From assembly GCF_002940005.1 (NCBI RefSeq), contig NZ_MDEF01000008.1: 64,000 nt of DNA; one strand, given 5' to 3'. The notes beneath the pieces were generated by a model. That model was not told the origin of the DNA. It ran no database searches and saw only the letters and a program-made list of their open reading frames with translations. The stretch comes from Xanthomonas hortorum. GTDB taxonomy: Bacteria > Pseudomonadota > Gammaproteobacteria > Xanthomonadales > Xanthomonadaceae. The translations under genes and the position numbers were made by a program. Below are positions 17,313 through 26,663 of the stretch, in pieces; positions within the stretch are counted from its first letter, which is position 1, and every line of letters begins with the position of its first letter.

Positions 17313-17783
17313 ATGAAGGGCGATACCAAAGTCATCGAGTACCTCAACAAGGTGCTCTACAACGAACTCACTGCGATCAACCAGTACTTCTTGCACGCCA
17401 AGATGCTGAAGAACTGGGGCCTGAAAGAACTGGCCGAGCATGAGTACAAGGAATCCATCGACGAGATGAAGCATGCGGACAAGCTGTCCGACCGCATCCT
17501 GTTTCTCGAAGGGCTTCCCAATTTTCAGGCGCTGGGCAAGCTGCGTATCGGTGAGAACCCGACCGAGATGTTCCGTTGCGATCTGGCGCTTGAGCGCGAA
17601 GCGGTGGCGGTGCTGCGCGAGGCGGTGGCGTATGCGGAGACCGTCAACGACTACGTGAGCCGTCAGCTGCTGGTGGACATCCTGGAGTCGGAAGAAGAGC
17701 ACATCGACTGGCTGGAAACCCAGCTGGATCTGGTGGCGCGGATTGGCGAGCCGAATTATTTGCTGACCAAGCTGGATGATTGA
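17313..17783 (+). CDS. bfr: Bacterioferritin
   Basis: A 156-residue iron-storage protein of the 24-mer haem ferritin class. Ferroxidase ligands are seen in NELTAINQYF, EHEYKESIDEMKHADKL, LEREAV and ESEEEHIDWLE. The haem-ligating Met is in the DEMKHAD region. ATG 17313 with GGAGA upstream. It pairs functionally with bfd just before it. Confidence 0.95.
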   Translation: MKGDTKVIEYLNKVLYNELTAINQYFLHAKMLKNWGLKELAEHEYKESIDEMKHADKLSDRILFLEGLPNFQALGKLRIGENPTEMFRCDLALEREAVAVLREAVAYAETVNDYVSRQLLVDILESEEEHIDWLETQLDLVARIGEPNYLLTKLDD

Positions 17784-17868
17784 GGTCTGCTGAGGGAGCT
17801 GTGGGGTTATTCTTGGGCGGCGCGTTTTGTTGGCTAGCTGGTATGACTCGGCACAGGCTCCTGATCGC

Positions 17869-20175
17869 TCAGCTGGCGACGTGGGTCTTGGCTTGCAGGC
17901 GGGCGACCTGGCCGAGTAGTGCCAGGCGCGCGCGCGCGTATTCGGCGATGACCAGCGCCACCATCACCGAGGGGCGTTCGACGGTGCCGGTGCGTGCGGC
18001 CAGTTCGATGCGGCGTGCTGCGTTGGAGACCGCCTGGGCGCCGACGTTGGCGCTGGACGACTTGAGCGTGTGGGCCAGATCGCGCAACTGCATGCTGTCG
18101 CGATTGGCTGCTGCGGTTTCGAGCTGTTCGATGATGCCCGGCGCATCTTCCAGGAACAGCTGCAGGATGGTGATGGTGTCTGCGCCCGCCACCTCGTACA
18201 GCTCGTCGATGACGCTGTTGTCCAGGATCGGCAGCGCACGCGCCTGAGCGGCGTTGCTGGCGCTTTCGGACTCCACACTGGCTGCGCCACCACTGGTCGG
18301 ACCGGGCAGCGCCGGCTGGCGTGGCAGCCAGCGCTGCAGGCAGGCATCCAATTGTTCGCGCGCGACCGGCTTGGACAGGTAGTCATCCATGCCGGCGGCC
18401 AGGCAGCGTTCCCGATCGCCGGCCATGGCGTTGGCAGTCATCGCCACGATCGGGATCGGGCGGCCGCCACTTTCGGTTTCCATCGCGCGCCAGCGCCGAG
18501 TGGCGGCATAGCCGTCCAGTACCGGCATCTGACAATCCATGAAGACCATGTCGTAGCGGGTGGATTCCATGCTGCTCAGCGCGGCTTCGCCATCGGTGGC
18601 GGTGTCGGCGTCGAAGCCGAGCACCGCCAGCAGCTTCTGCGCGACCAGCAGGTTCACCGGGTTGTCTTCCACCAGCAGGATGCGCACCTCGCGTGCGTTG
18701 GCCAGCGGCGGCGCCAACGGCTCGGGGATCATCGCCGAGGCCAGCGTGAGCGATTGGGCCGGCTTTGGATCGGGCGGCAGCACCAGCGAGCGTAGCGTCT
18801 CGTCCGGACTCTGGCGCGGCACCAGGGTGGCGTGGTCCTGCAGTTCGGACGGCACCGGTTCGTCGCCGTAGAGCCAGATCAGGCGCGAGCCGCCGAGGTC
18901 TGCGGGCTGGGCCAATGCGCGATGCACGGCGCGGGCGCTGTAGCGCAGCGTGTCGTGGTCGGCGATGACGCAGCGGAAGCCTTCGGTGTCGCTGTGGCGG
19001 CGCACGCGCTCCAGCGCTTCCTGGGTGGTTTCCATCAGCACATTCGACACGCCCCAGCTGTCGAGCAGGCGCTTGAGGCGCTGCGACAGGCGCGTGTCGG
19101 AACTGATCACCATGACGCGTGCGGCGTCGGCGCCGGTGTTCTGTTGCAGGTCGCCGATGACCTTGAGCAGCGGGATCTCGAACCAGAAGGTGGCGCCGCG
19201 CCCGGGCTCGGACTCCACCCCGATGCGGCCGCCCATCAGGTCGATGATGCGCTTGCAGATCGCCAGCCCCAGCCCGGTGCCGCCGTACAGGCGGGTGGTG
19301 GAGGCGTCGGCCTGGGCGAAGGAGCGGAACAGACGCGCCTGCTGGTCCTGCGCAATGCCGATCCCGGTGTCGCGGATCTGGAAGCGCAGCAGATGCTGTG
19401 CACGGGTTTCGCCAAGACGACGCAGCTGGATATCCACGCTGCCACGTTCGGTGAACTTGATTGCGTTTCCGATCAGGTTGCCCAGCACCTGGCGCAGGCG
19501 GATCGGGTCGCCGCGCACCAGCAGGCGCACCGATGGCTCGATCTCCAGACCGATGCGCAACTGGCGGCCTTCGGCGGTGCGCTGCAACAGCTGCACGACG
19601 CCGTCGAGCAGTTCGCGCAGGTTGAAGGTGGTGATCTCCAGTTCGAGCTTGTTGGCTTCGAGTTTGGAGTAGTCGAGGATGTCGTCGACGATGCGCAGCA
19701 GCTGCAGCGAACTGCCGGTGGCGGTCTGCAGCATGTCGCGCTGGTCCAGGCTGAGCTGGCCGCTGGAGATCAGTTCCAGCATCGGAATGATGCCGTTGAG
19801 CGGGGTGCGGATCTCATGGCTCATGGTGGCCAGGAATTCGCCCTTGGCCAGCGTGGCGGCCTCGGCGGCCTGTTTGGCGCGCAGCAGTTCCTGTTCGAGT
19901 TCGCCCTGGCGTTGCAGCTCCTGCTGCAGGCGCTCGCGGGCGACCTCGGCTTCTTCCAGGCGTTGTGCCAACGCATGCTGCGCGCGTGCACTGCGATACG
20001 CAGCGATGGCAGCGCACACGCCCAATACCACCGCGAGCGCTGCAGATGTTGCCGTCAACGCCAGCCATGGACCATCGATGGCAGACCACTGCAGGCCTGC
20101 CCCCAGCGCTGCGGCAAGGGCGGCCAGCGTGGCTAGGCTGCTCCAGGCGCGAAGGCCTCCTGCCCGCGCTGTCAC
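17869..20175 (-). CDS. Hybrid sensor histidine kinase with receivers and Hpt
   Basis: A 768-residue membrane kinase. Two transmembrane helices lie in residues 12-60 with almost no periplasmic loop, followed by a coiled coil (62-108). A HisKA domain has the phospho-accepting H120 (ATMSHEIRTPLNG), and an HATPase follows (about 235-345). A degenerate receiver (about 355-470) comes next, then an intact receiver (ILLVEDNPVN, FMDCQMP, about 498-618). A C-terminal Hpt domain has DLAHTLKSSSANVGA. It starts with GTG one base after the stop of the upstream response regulator, so the two are translated together. Signal input is unclear because the sensor part is so short. Confidence 0.88.
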   Translation of the reverse strand: MTARAGGLRAWSSLATLAALAAALGAGLQWSAIDGPWLALTATSAALAVVLGVCAAIAAYRSARAQHALAQRLEEAEVARERLQQELQRQGELEQELLRAKQAAEAATLAKGEFLATMSHEIRTPLNGIIPMLELISSGQLSLDQRDMLQTATGSSLQLLRIVDDILDYSKLEANKLELEITTFNLRELLDGVVQLLQRTAEGRQLRIGLEIEPSVRLLVRGDPIRLRQVLGNLIGNAIKFTERGSVDIQLRRLGETRAQHLLRFQIRDTGIGIAQDQQARLFRSFAQADASTTRLYGGTGLGLAICKRIIDLMGGRIGVESEPGRGATFWFEIPLLKVIGDLQQNTGADAARVMVISSDTRLSQRLKRLLDSWGVSNVLMETTQEALERVRRHSDTEGFRCVIADHDTLRYSARAVHRALAQPADLGGSRLIWLYGDEPVPSELQDHATLVPRQSPDETLRSLVLPPDPKPAQSLTLASAMIPEPLAPPLANAREVRILLVEDNPVNLLVAQKLLAVLGFDADTATDGEAALSSMESTRYDMVFMDCQMPVLDGYAATRRWRAMETESGGRPIPIVAMTANAMAGDRERCLAAGMDDYLSKPVAREQLDACLQRWLPRQPALPGPTSGGAASVESESASNAAQARALPILDNSVIDELYEVAGADTITILQLFLEDAPGIIEQLETAAANRDSMQLRDLAHTLKSSSANVGAQAVSNAARRIELAARTGTVERPSVMVALVIAEYARARLALLGQVARLQAKTHVAS

Positions 20176-20176
20176 T

Positions 20177-22117
20177 TCACAGCACCGCGTTCGTGAAGTC
20201 GAAGTCCAGTTCCTTGCCGACCGTCTGCACCAAGTTGCCCTGGATGAAGTCCACGCCGCTCATCCACATCGCTGCGGCCGCCTGCGGGTCTTCGATGCGC
20301 TGGCCGATGATCAGCAAACCGCGCTGATGGGCGATATCGATCACGCTGCGAAGTTGATCGCGCACTGTGGCATTGCCGTGGGCGTCGGCAAAGCGGTTGG
20401 CCATGCGCACGAAACTCAGCGGCAATTGGCTCAACAGCGCGTTGGCTTCGTCGCCGGGCTCGAACTGGCTGAGGCAGAACTGCACGCCGGCCGGCATCAG
20501 CTTGGCGCAGAACTGCTGCACGGTGACCGCGTGGATCAAGGCATCGTCCAGGCGCAGATCCACGATCAGCGATTGCCCGGCCACGCCGCGTTCGACCAGC
20601 GCCGCGAGCAGCCAGTCGGCGAAGGCATCGCGGGCCAGTGTGCGCGGGGATTGCGAGACGAACAGGCGCAGCGGCGGATGGGCATGCTGGTACAGATGCA
20701 GCAGGCCGAGCGCGTGGTCCATGACCTGCTGGTCCAGATCGGCGATGCGTCCGGCGGCTTCGGCGGCGGGAATCACCTGGCCGGCCGACAGCAGCGTGCC
20801 ATCGGCCTGGCGCAGCCGCAGCAGCACCTGGTACTGCGCGGTGTCGCCGCCGGCCACCGCCACGATCGGCTGGTAGGCCAGTTCGAGCTGGCCTTCGACC
20901 AGGCGCAGTTGCTCTTGTTGCTCGGCCTGACTGGGGGCCAGATAGACCTGCACGCCGTCGCTGCGCAGGCGTGCCTGCAAGGCGGTGCGTTCGACCGCTT
21001 CCAGCGCGCTGCCGGTGTCGTCGAAGCCAAGTCCCAGCGGTGCGACGCCAATGGCGCAGCGCACGTGCACGGATTCTTCTTCGCGCACCGAGAAGGCATT
21101 GGCTGACAGCCGCTGGCGGATCTCCAGCGCGTGCTGTTCCAGGCTGTTTTCGGGCATGTCCACGCCCAGCAGCAGGAAGCTGTTGTCGTTCAAGCGCGCC
21201 AGTGGATACGGGTGCGCAGCACTGGCCAGGCGATGGCCGGCCTGGGTCATCAGGCGCTCGTAGGCGGCATAACCGTAGCGCTCACGCAGGCCGAGCGCAC
21301 TGGCGATTTCGATAAAGAACAAGCCGCCGGACTGCTTGCGCGCCAGCGCCTCGGCGAGCAGTCCCATCACATGGTTGCGCGTCGGCAAGCCGGTTTCCGG
21401 ATTGCTGCGCACGCTGACCTGTTCGCCGGTCTGTTGCAGCGCCTGTTGGCGCGCGCGGCGAATGCGGTTGGACACTGCGGCGATCAAGTGGCGCGGGCGG
21501 ATCGGCTTGGTCAGGAAATCGTCGGCGCCGCTGTCGAGCACTTCGAACTGGCGCTCCGGATCCGGGTCGCCGGTCAGGAACACGATCGGCAGCAACTGCT
21601 GGCCAGGTTGTTGGCGGATCAAGGTGGTCAGGCGGATGCCGTCCAGCTCGGGCATGTGCAGATCCATCAGGATCAGATCCGGGTGGTAGTCCTGGATCGC
21701 CTGCGGCACGCTGGCGGCGGTCATTTCCACCTGCGCATGCATGCCGGCACCGTGCAACACGCTTTGTGCGAACAAGGCTTGCGAGCGGTCGTCCTCGACG
21801 ATCAGTACGCGATATGGCGCATCTGCCGCCACGCTGCCGTCGCCTTCGCGGGTTGCCGCCTGTGTGGCGGATGGCGGTGCTGCCGGCGTGGCGCGCGCAG
21901 CGCTGATCGAGGTCACCGTTTGCGCCTGAGCTCCCGGCGTGGCCACGCCTGCAGGTGCGGGAATGATTGCCGCACTCACCGGCGCAGCGCTGTCGGAAGC
22001 AGCCGTCTCGTCGACCCAACGGCGCCAATAGTCGGCCGGCGGCGTCTCTGCGCGCAGCAGACGATTGCGCGTGGCGGTGTCGTCACGGGTGAAAGGAACC
22101 GGATCTCGGGCGGCCAT
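20177..22117 (-). CDS. FimX-like response regulator with degenerate GGDEF and EAL domains
   Basis: A 646-residue protein. An N-terminal Ala/Pro-rich linker leads into a receiver domain (about 102-220) with phospho-acceptor D152 in LILMDLHMP. A GGDEF-like domain (about 240-390) has NDNSF where GGDEF should be. An EAL-like domain (about 395-640) has QVLLRLR in place of EALLR but keeps AYQPIV. Both enzymatic signatures are lost, so it probably binds cyclic di-GMP or a partner rather than making or breaking the nucleotide, as FimX and Filp do. ATG 22117 has AGGGAG upstream. First gene of an operon with the hybrid kinase. Confidence 0.85.
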   Translation of the reverse strand: MAARDPVPFTRDDTATRNRLLRAETPPADYWRRWVDETAASDSAAPVSAAIIPAPAGVATPGAQAQTVTSISAARATPAAPPSATQAATREGDGSVAADAPYRVLIVEDDRSQALFAQSVLHGAGMHAQVEMTAASVPQAIQDYHPDLILMDLHMPELDGIRLTTLIRQQPGQQLLPIVFLTGDPDPERQFEVLDSGADDFLTKPIRPRHLIAAVSNRIRRARQQALQQTGEQVSVRSNPETGLPTRNHVMGLLAEALARKQSGGLFFIEIASALGLRERYGYAAYERLMTQAGHRLASAAHPYPLARLNDNSFLLLGVDMPENSLEQHALEIRQRLSANAFSVREEESVHVRCAIGVAPLGLGFDDTGSALEAVERTALQARLRSDGVQVYLAPSQAEQQEQLRLVEGQLELAYQPIVAVAGGDTAQYQVLLRLRQADGTLLSAGQVIPAAEAAGRIADLDQQVMDHALGLLHLYQHAHPPLRLFVSQSPRTLARDAFADWLLAALVERGVAGQSLIVDLRLDDALIHAVTVQQFCAKLMPAGVQFCLSQFEPGDEANALLSQLPLSFVRMANRFADAHGNATVRDQLRSVIDIAHQRGLLIIGQRIEDPQAAAAMWMSGVDFIQGNLVQTVGKELDFDFTNAVL

Positions 22118-22155
22118 CGATACTCCCTGCAGTCGCGATGATTATGCGATGAACT

Positions 22156-22782
22156 TCACGATAGCGGGGACCTGCGTGCAGCCGGCGTGGTGGCTGCACG
22201 CGTGGGTGCGACCAGCCGACGCATGCCCCGCCACAGCAGGCGCCATACCCACCACACCACCAGCGCGGCCAGCACGCTGGAGCCCACTGCAACACTCAGT
22301 GCCAGCCACGGATGCGCCAGTGCCAGCGCCAGTGCGGTGGTGGCGACGGCGTCTTCGGTGAGCGATGCGATCCAGTTGCTGGCCGGCTCCGGCGAGGTGT
22401 TGAGCAAGGCGCGGGTGCCGGCCTTGAGCGTGTGGCTGGTCAGCGCCACGCCTGCGCCGGCCGCCAGTGCGCCCGTGCCCAGATCGCCATCGGGCGAGAG
22501 CGTGGCGGCGGCCAGAAACGCACCGGCCGGCACGCGGGCCAGCGTCTGCAGCAGGTCCCAGCCCGAATCCACGCCGGGGATCTTGTCGGCGAAGAATTCG
22601 GCCACGGCCAGTGCGCCCGAGGTGCCGAGCACCCACCAGGACTGTGCCGGGTGCAGGGCGGGCGGCAGTTCGATCCAGCCGAGCAGGCCGGCCAGGCCGA
22701 CGCCGAACACGGTGAGATAGACACGGATGCCGGCCAGCCAGGCCAGCAGGATGCCGATCACGAACAGGTGGGCTTCGCTCAT
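22156..22782 (-). CDS. DUF4126 membrane protein
   Basis: A 208-residue integral membrane protein starting MSEAHLFVIG at ATG 22782. About five hydrophobic segments are visible, with conserved-looking LAGIRVYLTVFGVGLAG and ADKIPGVDSGWDLLQT, which are features of DUF4126. No function is established. It lies 38 bp upstream of the FimX-like gene on the same strand, so cotranscription is possible. Confidence 0.75.
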   Translation of the reverse strand: MSEAHLFVIGILLAWLAGIRVYLTVFGVGLAGLLGWIELPPALHPAQSWWVLGTSGALAVAEFFADKIPGVDSGWDLLQTLARVPAGAFLAAATLSPDGDLGTGALAAGAGVALTSHTLKAGTRALLNTSPEPASNWIASLTEDAVATTALALALAHPWLALSVAVGSSVLAALVVWWVWRLLWRGMRRLVAPTRAATTPAARRSPLS

Positions 22783-22930
22783 GGCGTCGTCAGTCTCTGC
22801 AAACAATTGCAGAACTATCGCAGAATTTTGGCAGAACTTTGGGCTAACCGCCGGTCCAGCGCCAGCACGACGGTCAGTGGCGCTCTGGCACACTACGCCG
22901 CCCATAACTGCGCCGGCCTGTCCGGACCCG

Positions 22931-23674
22931 ATGCCCATGCGACCAGCCGCACGCGTTCAGATCGTCCAACGTGACTCGGGTGGCGGCGGTTCAAGCGGCC
23001 GCTGGCTGTGGTTGGTGATCGCCCTGGTGTGGCTGGCATCGCTGGGCGGGGTGTGGTGGATGGCCAGCCGTACCGCCGCGCCGCGTCTGGTCGAGGCCGA
23101 GTCGGCGCTGCAGCAGGCGCAGCGTAGCCAGGCGCAGCAACGACGGCTGATCGAGCAACTACAGCAGCGCCAGGTCAATCTGGCGATGTCCGACAAGATC
23201 AGCCGCGCCGCCAATACCGAGGTGCAGGCCTCGCTGGCAGAGCGCGACGAACAGATCGCCGCACTACGCGCCGATGTGGCGTTCTACGAGCGCTTGGTGG
23301 GCTCCACCGCGCAGCGCAAGGGGCTCAACGCGCATTCGGTGCAGTTCACCGCCGAGGCCGGCGGCACCTGGAATTACAGCGTGGTGCTGACCCAGAACCT
23401 CAACCGCGGCGCGATCAGCCAGGGCCAGCTGCGCTTTGCGGTGGAAGGCGTGCGCGCCGGCAAGCTGGTGACGGTGAGCTGGAACGAGCTGCACCAGAAA
23501 CCCGACGCCGCCGGGCAGCCGTATTCGTTCCGCTATTTTCAGCAATTGGACGGCAGCGTGATCCTGCCGAAGGATTTCACTCCGCAACGTGTCAAAATCT
23601 CCCTGAGCGGCGATGGGGCGCCGGTCAATCAGACATTCGACTGGAAAGTCGCCGGCAATGGCGCGGGGGAGTAG
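22931..23674 (+). CDS. Membrane-anchored coiled-coil protein (DUF6776-like)
   Basis: A 247-residue protein with one transmembrane helix near residues 25-46 (WLWLVIALVWLASLGGVWW), then a coiled coil to about 125 (QQAQRSQAQQRRLIEQLQ) and a C-terminal beta-rich domain with FYERLVGS and YFQQLDGS. It resembles the uncharacterised DUF6776 family usually found next to bactofilin. ATG 22931 is my choice. The bactofilin gene starts 4 bp after its stop, so the two likely work together at the cell envelope. Confidence 0.7.
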   Translation: MPMRPAARVQIVQRDSGGGGSSGRWLWLVIALVWLASLGGVWWMASRTAAPRLVEAESALQQAQRSQAQQRRLIEQLQQRQVNLAMSDKISRAANTEVQASLAERDEQIAALRADVAFYERLVGSTAQRKGLNAHSVQFTAEAGGTWNYSVVLTQNLNRGAISQGQLRFAVEGVRAGKLVTVSWNELHQKPDAAGQPYSFRYFQQLDGSVILPKDFTPQRVKISLSGDGAPVNQTFDWKVAGNGAGE

Positions 23675-23678
23675 CTGT

Positions 23679-24128
23679 ATGTTCGGAAACAAGTCCAACC
23701 GTGGTGCGCAGACCGTGGTCGACACCTTGATCGGGCCGCAAGTGATCATTCGCGGCGACCTGATGTTCAGCGGCGGGCTGTATGTGGAAGGCCGCATCCT
23801 GGGCAAGGTCATTGCCGAAGACGGCGCCAGCGCCATCCTGACGGTGGCCGAGCAGGGCAGCATCGAGGGTGAAGTGCGCGCGCCGGTGGTGATCATCAAC
23901 GGCCAGCTGACCGGCGATGTGCATGCCGCCGAGCGGGTCGAACTGGCCGCCAATGCGCGCGTGGAGGGCAATGTGCATTACCAGGTGGTGGAGATGAGCG
24001 CCGGTGCGCAGCTCACCGGACGGTTGATCCACGCCGCCAGTGCAGGCGCAACCGCTGCGTTGCCGGCGCCGGACGCCAGCCGCGCCGAGCCTGTCAAAAC
24101 CCTGCAAGCCGAAACCGCCGACGCCTGA
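23679..24128 (+). CDS. Bactofilin
   Basis: A 149-residue polymer-forming cytoskeletal protein. It has the right-handed beta-helix pattern of short repeated strands (TLIGPQVIIRGDLMFSGGLYV, GSIEGEVRAPVVIINGQLTG, ARVEGNVHYQVVEM). The flexible Ala/Pro tail is short. ATG 23679 follows GGGGGAG. Bactofilins form nucleotide-free filaments involved in cell shape, stalks or chromosome organisation. The neighbour upstream is a membrane coiled-coil protein that may anchor it. Confidence 0.88.
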   Translation: MFGNKSNRGAQTVVDTLIGPQVIIRGDLMFSGGLYVEGRILGKVIAEDGASAILTVAEQGSIEGEVRAPVVIINGQLTGDVHAAERVELAANARVEGNVHYQVVEMSAGAQLTGRLIHAASAGATAALPAPDASRAEPVKTLQAETADA

Positions 24129-24211
24129 ATGCCTTGTGCGCGGCTGAAGCGCGGCACGGGGTTCGGCAGCCACCGCTTGAAGTGGGGCCGTCTGGCCCCC
24201 ATGCTGACGCC

Positions 24212-24598
24212 ATGAGTACGCTCGTTTCGCTTCCCACCGCCGCCCCGGCTCCGGACTATCAGTCCATCGACCGGCCACTGAACTTTTCCGTGGCCGCCGC
24301 CGCCAAGGTGCGCGAGCTGATCCAGGAAGAAGGCAATGCCGAGCTGGCATTGCGTGTGTACATCCAGGGTGGGGGCTGTTCCGGCTTCCAGTACGGCTTC
24401 GAGTTCGATGAGAACCGTGCCGAAGACGATCTGTCCGTGGCCACCGATGGCGTGACGCTGTTGGTCGACCCGCTGAGCCTGCAATACCTGATGGGTGCCG
24501 AAGTGGACTACACCGAAAGCCTGACCGGTGCGCAGTTCGTGATCCGCAATCCCAATGCCAAGACCACCTGCGGGTGCGGTAGCAGCTTCAGCGTCTAA
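24212..24598 (+). CDS. erpA: Iron-sulfur cluster insertion protein ErpA
   Basis: A 128-residue A-type carrier. The three cluster cysteines are in GGGCSGFQYGF and the C-terminal TCGCGSSFSV. It delivers [4Fe-4S]/[2Fe-2S] clusters to apoproteins. ATG 24212 (MSTLVSLPT). A GGGGCC/GGCCCC hairpin (24184-24199) lies just upstream of the start and could affect translation. The frame's upstream codons from 24134 are unlikely to be coding. Confidence 0.92.
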   Translation: MSTLVSLPTAAPAPDYQSIDRPLNFSVAAAAKVRELIQEEGNAELALRVYIQGGGCSGFQYGFEFDENRAEDDLSVATDGVTLLVDPLSLQYLMGAEVDYTESLTGAQFVIRNPNAKTTCGCGSSFSV

Positions 24599-25072
24599 AC
24601 CAGGCGCGGTTGCTTCAGCCTGCGCGTGTCGTTGATGCGGTGGTCGATTTTTTAAGCGCCGAGTGATGGGATCCACGCACTGCGCGGATGATTGCCAAGG
24701 TGTCGGTGGTGCGCGATGCGTCACCAGAGCGCATCTCTAACGCGTTGCAAACATTTCCGTGCTGCGGGTTTCGCCGGGCGCGCGCAAGCTTCGTGCACGC
24801 GAGGCGCGCGTGGCGGCGGCCATACTGCCCGCATGCTCAATGCCGGTGCTCCGACATGCCCGCCTTATCCCTGCATCGTGTCTCGACCTGCCGCGCGCTG
24901 GCGGCACTCGCCATTGCGCCGAGCGAGCGTGCCGCACACAGCACCCATCCCACGCCATGGCGTCGCGACCACATTGCCAGCTCCCGCGCGTTGATCGGAC
25001 AGCTAGATGCCGATCCTGCGTGCCGTAGATCGCTGTTGCCCGTTCCGTTCCTTCACCAGAGAACCTCTCATC
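24599..25072. other. Intergenic region between erpA and lipase pseudogene
   Basis: 474 bp. Open frames exist but none has a start site, family sequence or neighbour logic. No repeat or RNA gene was seen. Confidence 0.5.
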
Positions 25073-26334
25073 ATGTTGCAACTCACATCCCGATCGGCGT
25101 TCGGCCTGTCGGCCATGCTTGGCATCGCCGGCGCGGTGCTTGTGCCCAGCGCCCAGGCATCGCCTGCACGTGGCACCTTGCTCAACAGCAATTTTCTGAC
25201 CAGCTACACCCGGGATGCGATTGCGGTATCGCTTGCCTCCGAGCCGCGGCCGAACAGCCCAAATGCAATGTGCGCGTGGGCGAGTTCACCTATGCAACGA
25301 TCGGCGTCAATGGCGAACCGGCCACCGCATCGGGCGTGGTGCTGATTCCGGGTGGCGAGCGCTGCAGCGGGCCCTATCCGCTGCTGGGCTGGGGCCGGTC
25401 GACTGCGACCATTCGCAATGAGGAGCAGGCCAAGGACATCCGTGACGCCAAGGGTGACGACCCGCTGGTCACGCGTCTGGCCAGCCAAGGCTATGTGGTG
25501 GTCAGCAGCGATTATCTGGGACTTGGCAAATCCAGCTACGGCTTCCATCCCTACCTGCATAGTGCGTCCGAGGCGAGTGCGACGGTCGATGCACTACGCG
25601 CGGCGCGCAGCGTTCTGCAGCGGTTGAATACGCCGCTGTCCGGCAAGGTGATGCTGTCGGGGTATTCGCAAGGCGGCCATGCCGCACTGGCCACCCAGCG
25701 GGAGATCGAGGCGCATCTGTCCAAGGAGTTTCAGTTGGTTGCCAGCGCGCCGATCTCCGGACCCTACGCGCTGGAGCAGACCTTTGTGGATAGCTGGAGC
25801 GGAAGCAACGCGGTAGGTGAAAGCAGCTTCGGCATCATTTTGGGCAGCTATGCCATCGTCGCGATGCAGCACACGTATCGCAATATCTATCTGGCCGCCG
25901 GGCAGGTGTTTCAGGATCCGTGGGCGGCCAGGGTCGAGGCGCTGTTCCCCGGCAAGCTGGGCCTGACCGATCTGGTCCTTGGCGATACGCTGCCTGGGAT
26001 CGATCAGCTCAAGGCGTATTTCCAGCCCGGGTTCTACCGTGATGTTGCCAGCAACCCCAACAACCCGTTCCGCAAGGATCTGGCGCGCAACGATTTGCTG
26101 GACTGGAAACCGCAGACGCCAACGCTGCTGTGCGGTTCGTCCAACGACGCGACCATCCCGCTCAAGAACGCGGTGACCGCGATCGCCGGGTTCAAGCGTC
26201 GTGGCAGCACGCAGGTAGCGCTGGTCGACATCGGCAGTGGCGACCCCAACGACAACTCGGCATTCGTCCATCTGACGACCAATGAACCGTGCATCGTCGC
26301 GGTGCGGCATCAGTTGCTGGACAAGCAGCGCTGA
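25073..26334 (+). pseudogene. Secretory lipase, frameshifted
   Basis: The first 57 codons from ATG 25073 encode a signal peptide (MLQLTSRSAFGLSAMLGIAG, cleavage after AQA) and mature sequence to SLASE. The frame then shifts by one at about 25243 and continues with AAEQPKCNVRVGEFTY to the stop at 26334. The second part holds the lipase core: VVSSDYLGLGKSS, the nucleophile elbow GYSQGG, and later aspartate and histidine regions. Restoring one G after GAG (25241-25243) would join both parts, so one base seems lost. Domain content suggests a secreted triacylglycerol lipase of the secretory-lipase family. A sequencing error cannot be excluded. Confidence 0.8.
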
Positions 26335-26663
26335 CGCGACGGTCATCGGTTCGATTCGATTCGATCTGCCGGATGCGGATGATCTGCAGGTCAGGGATCT
26401 GTCGCAAGCCTGCCCAGTGACGCCGTCGCGCAGATGCGAGCGGCGAGGCGGAGGATGACGGCGGAGTCGGACATCGTTGCCTGCGTGCCGTGACAACTGC
26501 GCGCGCTGTCCCGCAATCCGGGCAGCGCGCACCTTGCTGTCACCACGCGGCAATCAACCGGCTGGCGCTGCTGGCATCCAGGTCTGAACACGCGCCGGTA
26601 GTGAGGGCGTCAGAGCGTGTGCGACGGTTGCAGGCGATGCCGATTATCGGCAGGCTTGCGCCG
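26335..26663. other. Intergenic region before nudC
   Basis: About 330 bp without a supported gene. It begins with a GATTCGATTCGATCTG microrepeat at 26350-26365. Nothing else was recognised. Confidence 0.5.
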
